DNA of 64,000 nucleotides, from positions 474,252 to 538,251 of the forward strand of contig KB722743.1 of assembly GCA_000349905.1 (NCBI GenBank). Reading direction: 5' to 3'. The notes below the pieces were generated by a model that was given only the letters and a program-made list of their open reading frames with translations, did no database searches and had not been told where the DNA came from. The position numbers and the translations under genes were made by a program. The stretch is from Volvariella volvacea V23. Lineage: Eukaryota > Basidiomycota > Agaricomycetes > Agaricales > Pluteaceae. The number at the start of each line of letters is the position of its first letter. Positions within the stretch are counted from its first letter, which is position 1. Shown piece after piece: positions 23,238 through 34,032 of this stretch.

Positions 23238-24626
23238 ATGGCTCATATTCCGACCGAAATCCTACTTCATTTCCTTTCGGATCTCCTTCCTTCGTTCTCT
23301 ACTACGGAAATATTTTGGCCTCCTGCGGCTGAATCCTGTCATCTACGTTGCAAACTCATATGCCTGGCGGAACTAGCTACCCTTAGACTCGTATGCTGGG
23401 ATTGGTATCAGCTCATTGCACCTTTCCTATACTCTACATTTATGTTTATTATTGAACCACAAAAATACCTTCTTAAGCAAGCTGTGGTCTTCCAGACGCA
23501 TTCAAACTTCGTCCACCATCTTATTATCTGTTCCAACATCCTTTCGCAAGACCGCGAGAGACGCAAGACTCGGTTCTTTGATGCAGATGTGGAGCTCCTA
23601 GAAGCATGCCTTGGTCAATGTACCAACCTTCAAACGCTACAGCTGATTAATGCACACGATGGTCTATCCAAAATGGCACCCAACAAGCTTATGAAGATGC
23701 TTCAATCCAATCGCTCTAGCCTGTCCAATCTATCGCGTTTGATAATCGGGGATGACTTCTTCCGTTGTCCCCAACTCACAGCTCCAAAATACCTCATCGG
23801 TCTCGGTCGAAATATTTGCGACAACTTAACCAGTCTCGAAGTGTCTGGACTGTCCTCTTGGGTACAAGTTTGGATACCAAACACCACAATGCTTGTACCC
23901 ACTCGTTACATCTTTCTCCAACCTCTCCGGGTTACTCCTCCGCTGGCCGGGGTATGGCGGAGACGACATTCCCAAATTCTACGAGAAACTCATATCCGAG
24001 TTGTCAAACAGGAGACCTCACAGTCCGGATCCATGGAAGGCAGGCACTGCCATAAACGCGTTGTTCCCCTACGGGAACTTATTCTCGATACCTATACCCC
24101 CCATAGGGACTACCAATGGCTCGACAACACGCTCAACACTAACAACCTCTGCTTCGTCCTGACGATCCTCGAAATCCAACTTCATATGGTTTACGAGACC
24201 CACCACGAATTTGCGGAGGCGTATCGCGCCCTCCCACTGCACATTCTAGACTTGTGCCTTTCTCTCCACACCTTCCGTTTCTTCTCATATGTTCTGCGTA
24301 CCATACCTGCGTTGCTGCCCGGAAGATTAAACGAAGTTGGGTTGCAAGTTACCTCGGTGCTTCCGGGCGACCAGATATTTGATTTTTTTCCGCAGTCGAC
24401 GCTCATGGACTTGAAACCCGTTATAGACTGGATTCGGTCAGACCATGGGTTGAAGAAGATTATAGTGGCTTTCGCGCATCACAACGCGGGTACCAACTAT
24501 ATCCTTGGCAGCGGCGTGCCTGATGCGATGCGGGAAGATTGGGAGATACTTGAGCAAGAATGCGAGGCTAGGGATATTATGCTAAGTGTATTCAGGGGAG
24601 ATAGCCTTGAAAGTACTGGGATATGA
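23238..24626 (+). CDS. F-box protein, family B, tandem copy 3, with compensated frameshift
   Basis: Intronless, 462 residues from the ATG at 23238 (MAHIPTEILLHFLSD, aligning with the starts of copies 1 and 2). The F-box-like segment, LRR-like body and C-terminus (FRGDSLESTGI) are present. Between about 23890 and 24000 the used frame reads TRYIFLQPLRVTPPLAGVWR, unlike the family. The expected family sequence (YPLVTSFSNLSGLLLRWPGY) lies one base over, in another frame. Two opposite indels therefore bracket about 36 codons, and the main frame is restored at VVKQE. The gene is still open and may be functional, but a segment of its LRR-like body is novel sequence. Confidence 0.75.
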   Translation: MAHIPTEILLHFLSDLLPSFSTTEIFWPPAAESCHLRCKLICLAELATLRLVCWDWYQLIAPFLYSTFMFIIEPQKYLLKQAVVFQTHSNFVHHLIICSNILSQDRERRKTRFFDADVELLEACLGQCTNLQTLQLINAHDGLSKMAPNKLMKMLQSNRSSLSNLSRLIIGDDFFRCPQLTAPKYLIGLGRNICDNLTSLEVSGLSSWVQVWIPNTTMLVPTRYIFLQPLRVTPPLAGVWRRRHSQILRETHIRVVKQETSQSGSMEGRHCHKRVVPLRELILDTYTPHRDYQWLDNTLNTNNLCFVLTILEIQLHMVYETHHEFAEAYRALPLHILDLCLSLHTFRFFSYVLRTIPALLPGRLNEVGLQVTSVLPGDQIFDFFPQSTLMDLKPVIDWIRSDHGLKKIIVAFAHHNAGTNYILGSGVPDAMREDWEILEQECEARDIMLSVFRGDSLESTGI

Positions 24627-24887
24627 TGCCAGTTCATGCACGAGGTGTAGGGAAAGAGGGTGGTAACTTGGTATACGTGTCAAGAAAGTTGCAATTGAGA
24701 AGAGCGAAGAGCAATGTAGACAGTCAGCAAAGGAGAAAAGTATAAATATAATCGTACATAGATGTTACACTGTTCATGGTCCAAGCGATATACTTGGCCA
24801 TAATAATGATTAGCAACGAAAAACCCTAGGTTAATCCGTGAGCGAAACGAAATTCAAGATGCATTAAAACGAAAATCATTGTAAGAA

Positions 24888-27800
24888 TTATTCTGGCGGA
24901 ACGTAGAAAAGACCACAGTTTGCACCAAAATGCCGTTCAACTGCCTTGTCGATTTCACTGCGTTTCTGGCCCTGGTATAACAGTGCACCGCAGACGTAGC
25001 AGAAATGGCTAGAATGGGCGGTTAGTACATGCCATTAATCAAGACATGATCGAAGAGAACCTACGTATTGCAACCAGGTGTAACGCACTTAGAAGATTCG
25101 ATTAATGAGTATATCAAGATACATAGACTAACCCCGAAAACTTACTGTCATATGGTTACATCCTTCGATTTTCTGGACAGTCGAGGTACAACCTGTGGGG
25201 ATTTGGCGCGATTAAAACCTCAATCCGTTAAATGGGTTCAGATTCTCACCTGGGCATTGCTTCCACCCCTCCCTTCTGACAAGTTCCTTCAGCTCCCTGT
25301 TCCCATCGCAAGAGTGGCTTTGGGCACGAGGGTTGACCTCTTGGTGACAAAGTTTGCACCAAACGTAGTTGCAACCTGGGAGCGGGCAAGCGATGATGGT
25401 TATGGCCTCATAATCACCCTTATCGATGAAGGAGGAGCGGTTGCACCTAGGTCAAAAGTCAGTCATGACGTCGCCAGGAGGAAATAGTGGTGCTGACTTG
25501 CGACACTGAACGTTAATAGATATACCAACCATCTGTAATTCGACGAAGGTGGAGTAGTTGGCTTCAGATATACCAAGAACTTGAACGAGGTTTTCGGTAA
25601 TCACTGAATTGTTTCCTCGTAAGCAAATCAGAAGTTAATAGTTAACGTGACACTCACTTCCTGGGTCCTTCACGTCCTTAACCGCACACACAGCGCACAT
25701 AATGGGGAAACGCCTCTCTTCAATCTTCGAGACCACATATTTCCTCAGGCAGTCGCGGCAAAACAGGTGATCACAACCATCTACGCGGGCGATATCATGA
25801 AGCGGGTGCTCATCAAAACAAACTGCACAATCAAAGGTGCTTGGCTTAGTGCCTTCAACGCGTTTGGGGCCTGCCTCATTCACAGTTGCTTCGGGTTTCT
25901 TGTGTGCATTCGTGCCTTCTTTTTTGTCAGTTTTGGTTGCACTGGACTTGACCGGGCTAAGGAGAGTAGGTGTAGACGCGACTCGGACCCGTACTCCAGT
26001 AGCAGAGGTGGCCCCAGCTCTCCTAGACGTATCGATGGGTCGTTGAGCAGCAGACGCCGGCCTCTTCACGCTACTAGCTGGCACCGATTCTTTCTTCTTA
26101 TCCTCCGATCTCAACTTCGTCGGCTTTCGCGAACCGTTCTGTTCCTTACGTTCTCTGGTTGAACCGTCACTAGCCACCTTCTCCTTCTGGCCCTCCTTCC
26201 CCGTATCTTGATCACTTTTCTCTGTGCGCTCGCCCTGTGCTTGGGCCGCTTGAGGCGGATCTATTACCATCGATGTCCTCATACGAAGACTAGCAGGCGT
26301 AGACGTAGTTCTCTCCCGACGAGGGGAAGTGATTGTCGCTCTCGACGTGGGCCGATCAACAGGCGTAGGAGGCAATGCCTTGTCCCTCCTTTCCGAAACC
26401 GAGGTCAGAGTCGCCTTGCTCGTGGATGCGATTCGCGCCCTTGGCTGAGTCTGCTGTATAGAGTGTGGGACCGGCGTCGCTCGCTGGGCCGACACAGTTC
26501 GGGTTCTGCTCGCGACACGAGGTGTAGCTCCGTCGCTTCCTTTGGCGTCCTCACCAGTCTTCTCCCGCTCTTTGCCTTTCTCCGCTTTCGCCTTCTCCTT
26601 CTCCTTCTCTTGACCCTTGCCCTTCTCCTTTTCTTTCTCCTTCTCACGAGTTGCAGATGGCGGAGAGATATTAAAGACTGTCTGTGGGCGCTCCTTTTGA
26701 AGACCGGAGTACGATGGCCTAATAGTGAGACGGGGCGTGACAGCGCCGGACTGAGAAGCCACTCGTGTCATAGGTGTCGGCTGGGACCCAGTCGTAGTCG
26801 AATTAGACGGGGACGGCCCAGCGGTCACCACCCGGAGCCTAATAGGCTTTCGGGGGTTCTGTTCCGCCTTGGTATGGGAGTTGGACGAGTTGGATGCGGA
26901 ATTGGACGAATCAGTCGCAGCCTCTACAGTGTTCAGTGACGTGGTGGACTGCATCGGAGTAGCTGATCGGCTAGATCCCTTTGATGAAGACCCCTTGAGG
27001 CGCCCACCGCTCGCGTGCTGATGCTGGTGCTGATGCTTCCGCGTCGGAGGCTTCGCCGTATCCGATAGCGATCCTTTCCTCTCCCTTCGACTAGGCTCCC
27101 GTGTGGCAGGCGAAGGCAGCACGAAGCTGTTCGCCAGCTCGGCCTTGACGCGCTTCAGCTCTTGTCTAAGGGACTCGATGACTGCCAGCTGGTTTTCCGT
27201 CTCGCTCGTCCTGAGATTCTCTCGCATTCGATACTCCCTTTGCAGCGCCTCGAATTGTTCCTTCAGAGAGGAAATGACGGACGCTGCTTGGTCGCCTTGG
27301 TGGACCTTGGATAGGAGTTGTTGGTTCATGTCTGTGAGGGCATCGACTTGGGCAATGAGGGTTGTCCTTCGCTCCTGTGAGCCTTTCATCGCGTTCTCCA
27401 GCCGTTGCTTCTCGGCCCTCAACTGTTTGAGTTCGTTTTCTTGAGTTTTATAGGAGAGGGACGACAAGCTGAGCTCGAGTATTGTTTGTTTCGCTTCGCG
27501 AAGGGTCATAGTCGTATCCCTTGCAATGAAGATGTGGCCAGAGTAGTTGTTTAGCAGTTGCGTCTGCCAGTCCATACTTGAATCCTTTAGGAGATGGGAG
27601 TCGACGTGCAGGATGCTGTCGAGTCGATGGGCCATGTCGTCGAGGGAGTTGGTGAAGATTAAGCCCGCTCCTTGAGGATAGAGCGGTCGCGGGTGTGAAT
27701 CGAAGGCAAAGAATATGTTGTGGCGTGATGTGGGGATTTTGAAACAGCATATGATTTCGGGAGGGCGAGTAATGACCGCAACGGTCGATCTATTAGAGGT

Positions 27801-29618
27801 GTTCTGTAACGCTCTGTACACCCATGAGTGATTGAAATCGGGCGAGGAGCTAACGGATACGTACGAGAGCAGAGTGATAAATTCATCACGGCAAGGTCGA
27901 CCAAACATCGTAGCTCTAAGCTCTATCGAAGATTTGAATAAAGGAATGTTGTAGATCTCATCAACCTCTAGATGTGCGTCATTATTCCATAGTCGACATA
28001 TGGATAAGATGTCCTGTAAGGCACGTCGATCACCAAGTCGCTACCCCTAATACACGGAACATACCTCTACAGCTTGTCTTTTCATCATTTCCATAACCAA
28101 CCTCTCCCCCGTAACTCCGTCTTGCTCTTTCCCAAGTACGATTCTCACACAATTCAAAGCGGCTAGCCCGCATGCGGATACACCAATACCATCTTCATAT
28201 TGGCTAGAGCCTACATGAGACACGACAACCTCTACCCCACGCATGATTTTCTCGATTTGTTCATTGAGCGCTTCGTTATCAATGCTATCCCAATCTAAGC
28301 TCCCGTGGCCCGTGATACGACCGGGCACGGAAGTTATTCTAAAATCGCCCGGAGAGAGAGTGGAGGTGGAGGTTTCCCTTGAGATGGTCATGCTATCTCT
28401 TTCCGAGTCCCATCCGAACTGGGAAGAACTGATGATCGAGCGTCTAAAGTCCTCGCCTGACAGGCCAAAGTCGAGATTGAGCTCTCGCCCGACATTGTTT
28501 GGAGGCGTCGCTAGAATCCCCGAATTCCGCCGCAGGGAAACTTCAGTTGAGGTTACAGAAGTAACGGAGGTTTGCGATATGGAATGTAGTTTATGATGGG
28601 AAGGAGAAGGCGATAGCGATTGCGAGTGTGACTTGGACGATAAGTTGCCCCGTTCCTGCTCGTGACCAAGCTGGGAGTATGGGTTAGGTAGGAGGAAAAG
28701 CCCATCTTCGTTCTGTCTACGGGACTCGTAAGAAGTATTGGAGTGAGTAACGCTATTCGGGGCTGGAACCACGCCGAATTGCGAGAATTGATCCAGCTCT
28801 GCAATCGGAGGTAGCCGCAACCCAGCCGGTGACGCAGCCCTCGAAGCAAGTGAGGAGCCGGATGATGATATAGAGGAGTGTTGGGAGGAGGACGGCGTCG
28901 ATGGAGTGGGTGGATAAGAATTCTGCTTCTGCTTTGTCGGAGAAAGCTGCGGTTGGCTTTGTGAGGTGCGCATAGTTCGATTAGGTTGAGGTATTGACGA
29001 GGGGGATTGGAGATTCGTCTCGACTTGTATCATGCTCCTCCGACTGGCAACGGTAATGGTAGACGCAAGCCCATTCTTCGACCCCATCTCACGCAAATTT
29101 GATTCGCCCTTTCCCCCGCCATTCGTAGTGCGCGAGTGCCCCCACCTCCTTGGGTCTACAGTAACTCGGAAGACTGGTTCGGGGATCAAGGTACCCTTTC
29201 CGTTAGGCCTGCTACTGTTCCCCTTTGTACTGCTGCGCGAGCGACCTCCGCTATCTTCGTGGGCTGATGTGTAACCGCCGTCTTGATTGTCAATGGAGAC
29301 GGCGCGCCCAGACTCCGTAAAGATTAGAGGTACTGATGTGCCATGAGCGCCATTTTGCGCGACTGATTCTGCAATACGCGCTTGACTAATCGGGTCTTGT
29401 ATAGGAGCAGCAATTACCAGGCTCGATTTCGTCTGGTGAGTGGGGGATGGTGACGTCGACGCAGTGTTTCGCGGAGGTGTGGATGGCTTGGAAGATGAAG
29501 GACGCGGGGTCGGAGAGACCACGTTGCGTGGGGGCGAAACTGGGGCGGCATTGCTCTTCCGAGCTGAAGCAAAGCTCTGGGATTTACGCTTCAAACCAAT
29601 CAACCATTCGGGTGCCAT
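24888..29618 (-). CDS. Cysteine-peptidase-like domain fused to RBR E3 ubiquitin ligase
   Basis: Seven exons: 28065-29618, 25658-28013, 25498-25615 (alternative acceptor 12 nt on), 25250-25446, 25146-25192, a 23-nt exon near 25080, and 24888-25008. They give 1471 residues. Residues 1-400 are Ser/Pro-rich and disordered. Residues about 440-660 look like a papain-fold peptidase or deubiquitinase: SACGLAALNCVRIVL with candidate nucleophile Cys483, strands around TVAVITRPPEIICCFKI, and FFAFDSHPRP with candidate His625. A coiled coil and a charged linker (KEKEKEKGKGQEKEKEK) follow. The C-terminus is a full RING-between-RING ligase: RING1 from Cys1247 (CAVC ... GCDHLFCRDC ... CAVC), IBR (CRKCNRSSF ... 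CPLPGCNYVWCKLC) and RING2 (CPGCTSTV ... EGCNHMTC ... HFCYVCG) with predicted catalytic Cys1420. RBR ligases pass ubiquitin through a RING2 thioester. The link between the halves rests on an intron at 28014-28064 with clean sites and frame. Confidence 0.82.
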
Positions 29619-30498
29619 TTCGAGGTGTTGTTGAAAGGTGTTGGTTGGTGCCGGGAGGGTGCAAGAGTTGAAACAAAGGTGGATGAAATGCGGAGAAGAT
29701 TGCGGGACTCAGAAAAGATGATAATTGAAGGAGTGGTAGTTGTTTGAGCGAAATGAAAGAGCTTAATGAACTAAGGGAGTGACGAGCAATTGGATGTTGA
29801 GCGAGAGTGAGGTTAAAGCATTGCGTTACCTGCTGTGGACACAGCTCGAACTGGAGTCGTCAAAGTGAGGTTGCAACGATGTGAATGGACGGGGTGCAAA
29901 GGAAGGTCGTCGCTGTGGACAGGAACAGTCAGACTCATGTCGTAAAACACGGTGTGTGCACGGCCAGGGTCGCTAATCCATGTTTGGAAGTGGACATCAC
30001 CTTGAGGCAGAAGCGATGCAAAACACAGCGTCTATTGTTCGATAATGGCCTACAGGTGGACCTGACACGCTTTCTGGAAGATAAGACCCTTGGATACAAT
30101 ATAGCATTAGTAGCACTAGCAGGTAGTCCAGGCAGTCGATACTTCGCGCACGAGCCTGAGGCAGGTATACAGCCGGAAAAGGCACAAGGGATTGATGCCC
30201 CATAATTTTTCAGCTCCTGACCCCCTTCACGCAAGCTCCAAGCTGATTATTACTCACGATTGCGCCTCTGTGATAAGGCTGCTTATTCTAAAGCACGGCA
30301 TCGGCACCTAAGCCACTGTTGAGGGTTAAGCAACTAAGGGGTTGATTATAATTAGCGGGGTGTGCAGGCAAGAGGGATCGCAACAAGCCTTGATAGTGTG
30401 GGAAACTTGTTGCGAAGACTCCGTCCAGCCCACAATTATGTACAAGTACACTAAAGTAACATCTAATGCAGCACAAGAAACGTCTATGAATCTCAAGT
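29619..30498. other. Intergenic, no gene supported
   Basis: About 0.9 kb between the starts of the RBR gene and the end of the F-box gene at 30499. A 106-codon plus frame (29885-30205) overlaps a 99-codon minus frame. Neither has a recognisable motif, and I call neither. Confidence 0.4.
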
Positions 30499-31845
30499 CT
30501 AAGCGTCAAGAATTTCAACGTCAACACCCCGCTCAGAGCAAGTGCTCTTTAACGACATCCAACTCTCCATCCTCGTCTCCGGTATGCCATTCACAGGGGC
30601 GCCATTAAAAAGCTTATGCCTCCTTACATCTACCACGATCCTGTTGACATCCCTCCGAAGGTCATCCGATCGCACAAAATCCGCCAGCGGCTCGAAAGTC
30701 GTGATCGTGGTCGAAGGGAGGTACATGAGGTAAACCGGGTCCGCGCAAATGATGACACGAATACCGAGTTCTCGCAACGTCCGCGGGAGGTGTTCGAATA
30801 CGGACAGAGGGCAGGGAACGAAGTATCTGAATACAGTAAGGTAAGGGCAGAGCTTGAGGATTTCCAACGGTGCCTGTGCGTAGTCGCTATGTGTGACGAG
30901 TTTGTCGTGGTTGAACGGGAAGGGGGAGGACTGGATCTCCAGAACCGAGAGCGAAGCACCGAGGTTATTGATGGTAAAGACTTGCGTGGCCCAATGGAGT
31001 TTGGGCTCACAGAAGGACGATTGAATTACGAGCTCTCGAAGGGGTGTGGTTTTTTGCTTCCGCGACCTGCCGCCGTGTGGGTCCCGACTCTCGCGATAGA
31101 TCCGAGAAAGTAAATTAAAATAAGCCAGCGGAAATGACCAGCCATATTTCAAAACGAGTCGAGAGATGTTGGGAAGGCATGCAGGGAGTTTGCACCACCG
31201 AGCACTCCTTTCTCTGTCGCTATACGTTTTCCAGCAGGAGACCTCTAGATTGGACAAGCCCCTGCAAAGCTCCGTCCCTAACCCGAGGAGGATTTTCGAA
31301 AGGGAGTATATGGGATAGTCGGCACCACGGCGACCAACGACAAGAGATTCAAGGTTGGTCAGACTCTGTCGGCAAGCTTGAAAAAGACGTAAACCCCTCG
31401 CGGCCGTCATCCGAAAGAAAAGGTCTTCTGGGTCAATAAGGTGTAGCGTACGGAGATTGGTGCATTTTTGCAGGCACTGTTCGAGTACATCGGCGTCCTT
31501 GAAACGACTAGTGGTGCTACGGGTCCGGTAGTCCTGAGCATTAGGGCATTTTATAACAAGGTACCGGATAAAGTGGGAATAGGTCTCGAAAACGTTAAGT
31601 CCCCGAAGGCACCACCCACTGTTGTGGTCAATGGTGAGGACAACGGTGGCGTAAAGGCTCGGGGTTACAACCTGGTACCACTGCAAAGAAACCAGGCGGA
31701 GTGTTGCCAAAAACTTTGTGTCGGTGAGATAATTTTTTTCAGCGGGAGAGTTCGGTTCAGGAAACGCCCAAAGGCCAAAATCCTTCGAGCGAGGAAAAAG
31801 CTCTTCAAGAATAATGAGCAAGAGTTCGGGTGGAAGTCGCGGCAT
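30499..31845 (-). CDS. F-box protein, family B
   Basis: Intronless, 448 residues, fully open. The F-box-like N-terminus is MPRLPPELLLIILEELFPRS ... LATLRLVSLQWYQVVTPSLYA. The LRR-like body follows the family B plan (LEQCLQKCTNLRTLHLIDPE, LTNLESLVVG, LSNLEVSC, PLRELVIQS, LPRTLRELGIRV). It ends in VDVEILDA, so it lacks the GDSLECTWI tail of the tandem copies. It is more diverged from the array at 19.5-24.6 kb than those copies are from each other and stands in the opposite orientation. Probable SCF substrate adaptor. Confidence 0.82.
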   Translation of the reverse strand: MPRLPPELLLIILEELFPRSKDFGLWAFPEPNSPAEKNYLTDTKFLATLRLVSLQWYQVVTPSLYATVVLTIDHNSGWCLRGLNVFETYSHFIRYLVIKCPNAQDYRTRSTTSRFKDADVLEQCLQKCTNLRTLHLIDPEDLFFRMTAARGLRLFQACRQSLTNLESLVVGRRGADYPIYSLSKILLGLGTELCRGLSNLEVSCWKTYSDRERSARWCKLPACLPNISRLVLKYGWSFPLAYFNLLSRIYRESRDPHGGRSRKQKTTPLRELVIQSSFCEPKLHWATQVFTINNLGASLSVLEIQSSPFPFNHDKLVTHSDYAQAPLEILKLCPYLTVFRYFVPCPLSVFEHLPRTLRELGIRVIICADPVYLMYLPSTTITTFEPLADFVRSDDLRRDVNRIVVDVRRHKLFNGAPVNGIPETRMESWMSLKSTCSERGVDVEILDA

Positions 31846-32970
31846 GGGGAGATTTGGGAGAACGTCGGAGGAAGAGTTGTCGCCTGACCCTGATTAGATG
31901 TTATACCGCTGGGTCGTGACACGTCCCATGACGTACATAGGAGCCTCGAATGCAACAACAAAGGCAAACCGTAAAGCCACATACCTCTGAAGGCCATAAC
32001 TGCAGAATGGGCGGGACTAGGTCCTGTAAACGGGTGAACATGGAAGAACACAATAGTATCAGTGAAACCTCTACCTACGCCCTGGCCCCCTGAGATATGT
32101 AATGTACTCATATCTTTGGAATCGGCTGGATGCCTCTAGCACTATATGATGAGGCCACTAAATTGAGAATGCGGGACGTAGGTCCATCCATCACGATGGC
32201 CCAGTATTACGAGCGGATGAGTTCACTTCAAAGATACACGGATTGGGCGCTGACTGTTGAATCGATCAGGTAGGCTTACAGTACTTGATTTCTACGAATG
32301 AATACAGTCCTGGCAGGATGAATGGTCGAGGGTCGAGGGTCAGGAACTCCCAGCGCTCGTTGAAATTGTATAGAGAGGAATGAGAAGCAACTGCTCGAAA
32401 CTGGCCATTTGTGGGCAAAACCGTAGACAGCCAGACCTTTGCTGGAGGTTATAAGGAAAGGGACAAGGGAATCGCGACTCCGCGTTCATTACAATCAAAT
32501 CGGAGACCGGGAATTGCCGTCAAATTGTGGCTGGCCTCGTGTAGAGTGCCTGTGTGAAGTCGATAACGTAGAAATTACGGTACGTGCATTACAATGCCTC
32601 GCCTGGACAGCCCTTGAGGCTCTGGCTGTGTTCTAACTGACTAAGGTAACTACTATCAATAACTTAGCCTTTCAGGATCCGTCACTCGGAGGAGGATCGG
32701 AGGGTGACAATGGCGTCCTCAACACGGAGCTGTCGGGCAGAAAGGGAATCCAGCTAGGCCTTGGTACTCGTTGGTCAAACCCGTCAGTTAGCCTTGACCA
32801 TGACCTTCTCCCCATTCCCCAACTCAACACGTACTCCATCCTCTCCTTCTCCTCCCCCTTCTTTTTACGAGTGGTCACTGTAGACCACCACTGCTATTCT
32901 TTCTTCGGTTTCGCTCCTTTCACAAATTTGCCGTATCCGGCCTGCTAAGAACACGAGGCTCTGGGTTACC
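31846..32970. other. Intergenic, no gene seen
   Basis: About 1.1 kb between divergent genes. Only short open frames without motifs. The last 200 bases, which are C/T-rich, are probably the promoter and 5' UTR of the gene at 32971. Confidence 0.4.
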
Positions 32971-33734
32971 ATGTCGAGCAGTTGCTACACCGAATCTTGG
33001 GTGCATGGCTCCCAGGAACACTCAAAGGTATTGCTTTCCTTTCTTATTCAGCGGATTCTCAAGAATCATCCTGGATCAAGCTCACTTTCGCTGTGGATTC
33101 GGTTTTGTTCGATTTTATTGAACAGTTCGACGAGGATTACTGCGCAGACAGGGATCCCATCGACCGCGCTCGAGACTGTCCAACTCCCAGTTCCGAAATC
33201 CATGGTTCCGATGGTTATGACGATGACGAAAAATATATTCCCTACTCCCAACACCGCTCGTCTTCGAGTTACGATTTCACACCAACTGCAACAACATTTA
33301 CGCTCCCTCCACGCCCACCAAACCCCATCTTCAATCAACGCCCGTCATACTACCCCTTTTTCGCTAACCTATCAGTGCCCGAATCCCCAAGTTCGGTCAG
33401 ATTCACCGATATACCAACTCGCTCCCACCGTTCGCGGATAAATCGACCACGACTCCAACTACGGCTTCCCCTTAAGAAGTCGTCACGCTCTTGGCGTGGT
33501 AGAACGAGGACGAGAGTCAAAATGACTTTGTTGTTATCCATCGTCATTGTCTGTGCCTTTATAGGAGGTCTTCTAGGAGGTCTGAGAATCGCAGACGCCG
33601 AAAGTCAGATGACCGGAGCCCCCGGAGCGTTCCTCCAGGCAGAAAACATAAATGCTGTTGGTATTCCACCGGATCCCACTGTCCCCGTGTGTTTTTCCCT
33701 GCCTCGCCTGCAAGGCGACATGCCTGCTGGGTGA
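32971..33734 (+). CDS. Small single-pass membrane protein, unknown function
   Basis: Predicted as two exons, 32971-33027 and 33126-33734, giving 221 residues. The first exon encodes MSSSCYTESWVHGSQEHSK, and the second continues FDEDYCADRDPIDRARD. The protein has an acidic and Ser/Thr/Pro-rich N-terminal half, a strongly basic stretch (SRSWRGRTRTRVK), then one hydrophobic helix (MTLLLSIVIVCAFIGGLLGG) and a short tail. The basic run before the helix suggests a cytosolic N-terminus. The second exon alone is open further upstream, so the start is uncertain. The stop lies in a GTGAGC sequence that could instead be a donor, so the 3' end is uncertain too. No family recognised. Confidence 0.5.
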
Positions 33735-34032
33735 GCTTATCACGCGTTTTCGCATTGTGGTTTCAATCTTGGACTTGAATGTAAGTACTAGGAGACTACG
33801 AGTGACTACTTACAACACCTGTTCATTACTTACGACTAGTTATACCCTACGATACCCAGCTCAATTATTATTTCCATTTTGCCTTTGTTATTTAACTCAC
33901 CAGCATCACGCTCCACTTGTGCTCTTCACGTGTAAATTTGCAGGAAACTTCCTGTTGTAGCTTATTCGCCTGGTTCGCTTTATCCTTTCATTGTGATGTG
34001 TAGGCAATACATTCTTTCGAAAAGTATTTATA
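33735..34032. other. Intergenic between convergent genes
   Basis: About 300 bp separating the ends of the small membrane-protein gene and the F-box gene. It is AT-richer than its surroundings and holds nothing recognisable. Confidence 0.4.

Noticed and set aside
26208..26939. 243-codon plus-strand open frame
   Set aside because: It lies antisense to the low-complexity linker of the RBR gene. Its Arg/Ser/Leu-rich composition is the mirror of Lys/Glu/Ser codons.
25635..27908. Treating the RBR part as a separate gene starting at 27908
   Set aside because: The sequence just upstream (28013-27909) is coding in the same frame and splices cleanly onto 29618-28065. Separating them would cut the peptidase-like domain between its Cys and His motifs.
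29885..30234. Overlapping 106-codon plus and 99-codon minus frames
   Set aside because: Neither resembles a known protein, and no evidence selects one strand.
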